This document shows, piece after piece, positions 7,028 to 7,533 of a stretch of DNA of 7,533 nucleotides. The DNA lies in NCBI GenBank assembly GCA_009691925.1, contig SIAG01000196.1, positions 1-7,533 on the forward strand, given 5' to 3'. Positions within the stretch are counted from its first letter, which is position 1. Each line of letters starts with the position of its first letter. Under the pieces are notes generated by a model, which saw nothing but the letters and a program-made list of their open reading frames with translations, had not been told where the DNA came from and made no database searches. The stretch comes from Planctomycetaceae bacterium (GTDB taxonomy: Bacteria; Planctomycetota; Planctomycetia; Pirellulales; UBA1268). The translations under genes were made by a program, and so were the position numbers.

Positions 7028-7533
7028 TGAGTATCAGCACGAAGCGGGCCGGCGAGATCATCGATGCGCTGCGGCGGGGCACGGTGCCGAGGGCGAGCCT
7101 CGATGCGTTCTGCGTCGGCCTGGAGAAGTTCGAGACGGCGATTGATGCCGAACTTGATTCCGTGGCCGCCGGCGGCGGCGTGTTCAAGGTGGTGCGGGGC
7201 GACTACGGCTGCGGCAAGACGTTCTTCACGCGGTGGCTGGCTGATCGGGCCCGGAAGCGCGGCTACGTGACCAGCGAGGTGCAGATCTCCGAGACCGAGA
7301 CTCCCCTCCACAAGCTGGAAACCGTCTACCGCCGGCTGATGGAGCGGCTCGCCACGGCCTCGGTGACCGATGGTGCCTTTGGGAGCATCGTCGACGGCTG
7401 GTTTCACATTCTCGAAGAAGACGTCATCGCCGGAGGAGTCGCGCCCGACGACGCCCCGGTCCTCCTGAAGCGGACCGACGCCCTGCTTGAAGGCCGTCTC
7501 GCCGGGATCACGACCGTGGCCCCGCAGTTCTCG
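7027..7533 (+). CDS. brxD: BREX ATP-binding protein BrxD (5' part, cut by window end)
   Basis: The frame from ATG 7027 stays open for 169 codons to the right edge, so only the N-terminal part is present. Residues 1-45 contain RRGTVPRASLDAFCVGLEKF in the helix that precedes the P-loop, a pattern I associate with BrxD (DUF2791). A Walker A motif, GDYGCGKT, spans residues 58-65 with Lys64, followed by FFTRWLADRARKRGY and a strand (VTSEVQIS) as in AAA-like ATPases. The Walker B motif would lie beyond the window. BrxD is a predicted ATPase found after pglZ in type 2 BREX loci and before the helicase gene brxHI; its biochemical role is not settled. The TGATG overlap with pglZ indicates translational coupling and one operon. 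Its presence separates this locus from BREX types that lack brxD. The call rests on context as well as sequence. Confidence 0.85.
   Translation, partial: MSISTKRAGEIIDALRRGTVPRASLDAFCVGLEKFETAIDAELDSVAAGGGVFKVVRGDYGCGKTFFTRWLADRARKRGYVTSEVQISETETPLHKLETVYRRLMERLATASVTDGAFGSIVDGWFHILEEDVIAGGVAPDDAPVLLKRTDALLEGRLAGITTVAPQFS

Noticed and set aside
1..7533. CRISPR arrays, tRNA or rRNA genes, insertion sequences and attachment sites
   Set aside because: No regularly spaced repeats, cloverleaf-like segments, terminal inverted repeats or transposase motifs were seen; the window is nearly all protein-coding.

Overview
This window is almost certainly part of a type 2 BREX (Pgl, phage growth limitation) phage-defence operon. 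Three consecutive plus-strand genes match its core in order: pglY (672-4346), pglZ (4343-7027) and the first 169 codons of brxD (from 7027, running off the right edge). The identification rests on motifs read by eye. These are a Walker A/B ATPase of about 1,200 residues, a PglZ protein with an alkaline-phosphatase-like metal site, and a second P-loop protein with the look of BrxD (DUF2791). No database search was possible.

The DNA is GC-rich, with strong G/C preference at third codon positions. The host cannot be named with confidence. Weak or absent Shine-Dalgarno sites on the large genes and a lysine/alanine-rich protein tail would fit a planctomycete or another high-GC environmental bacterium, but this is inference.

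Layout: positions 1-146 hold the C-terminal 47 residues of an upstream plus-strand gene. In a canonical type 2 locus (pglW-pglX-pglY-pglZ-brxD-brxHI) this place belongs to pglX, but the short tail cannot prove it. Next comes a small minus-strand gene (178-450, 90 residues, unknown function, vaguely antitoxin-like) with a near-perfect Shine-Dalgarno. A 221-base, less GC-rich spacer (451-671) separates it from pglY and should carry the promoters for both directions. The rest of the window is coding: pglY and pglZ overlap by ATGA, and pglZ and brxD overlap by TGATG, so the three are probably co-transcribed and translationally coupled.

How the genes work together (from knowledge of the family): PglX is the adenine-specific methyltransferase that marks host DNA. 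PglY is a large ATPase, and PglZ is a phosphatase-superfamily protein required for defence. BrxD is an additional ATPase that normally precedes the helicase BrxHI. The window therefore shows the middle of the system; pglW, most of the presumed pglX, and brxHI would lie outside. The least ordinary element is the small antisense gene wedged just ahead of pglY.
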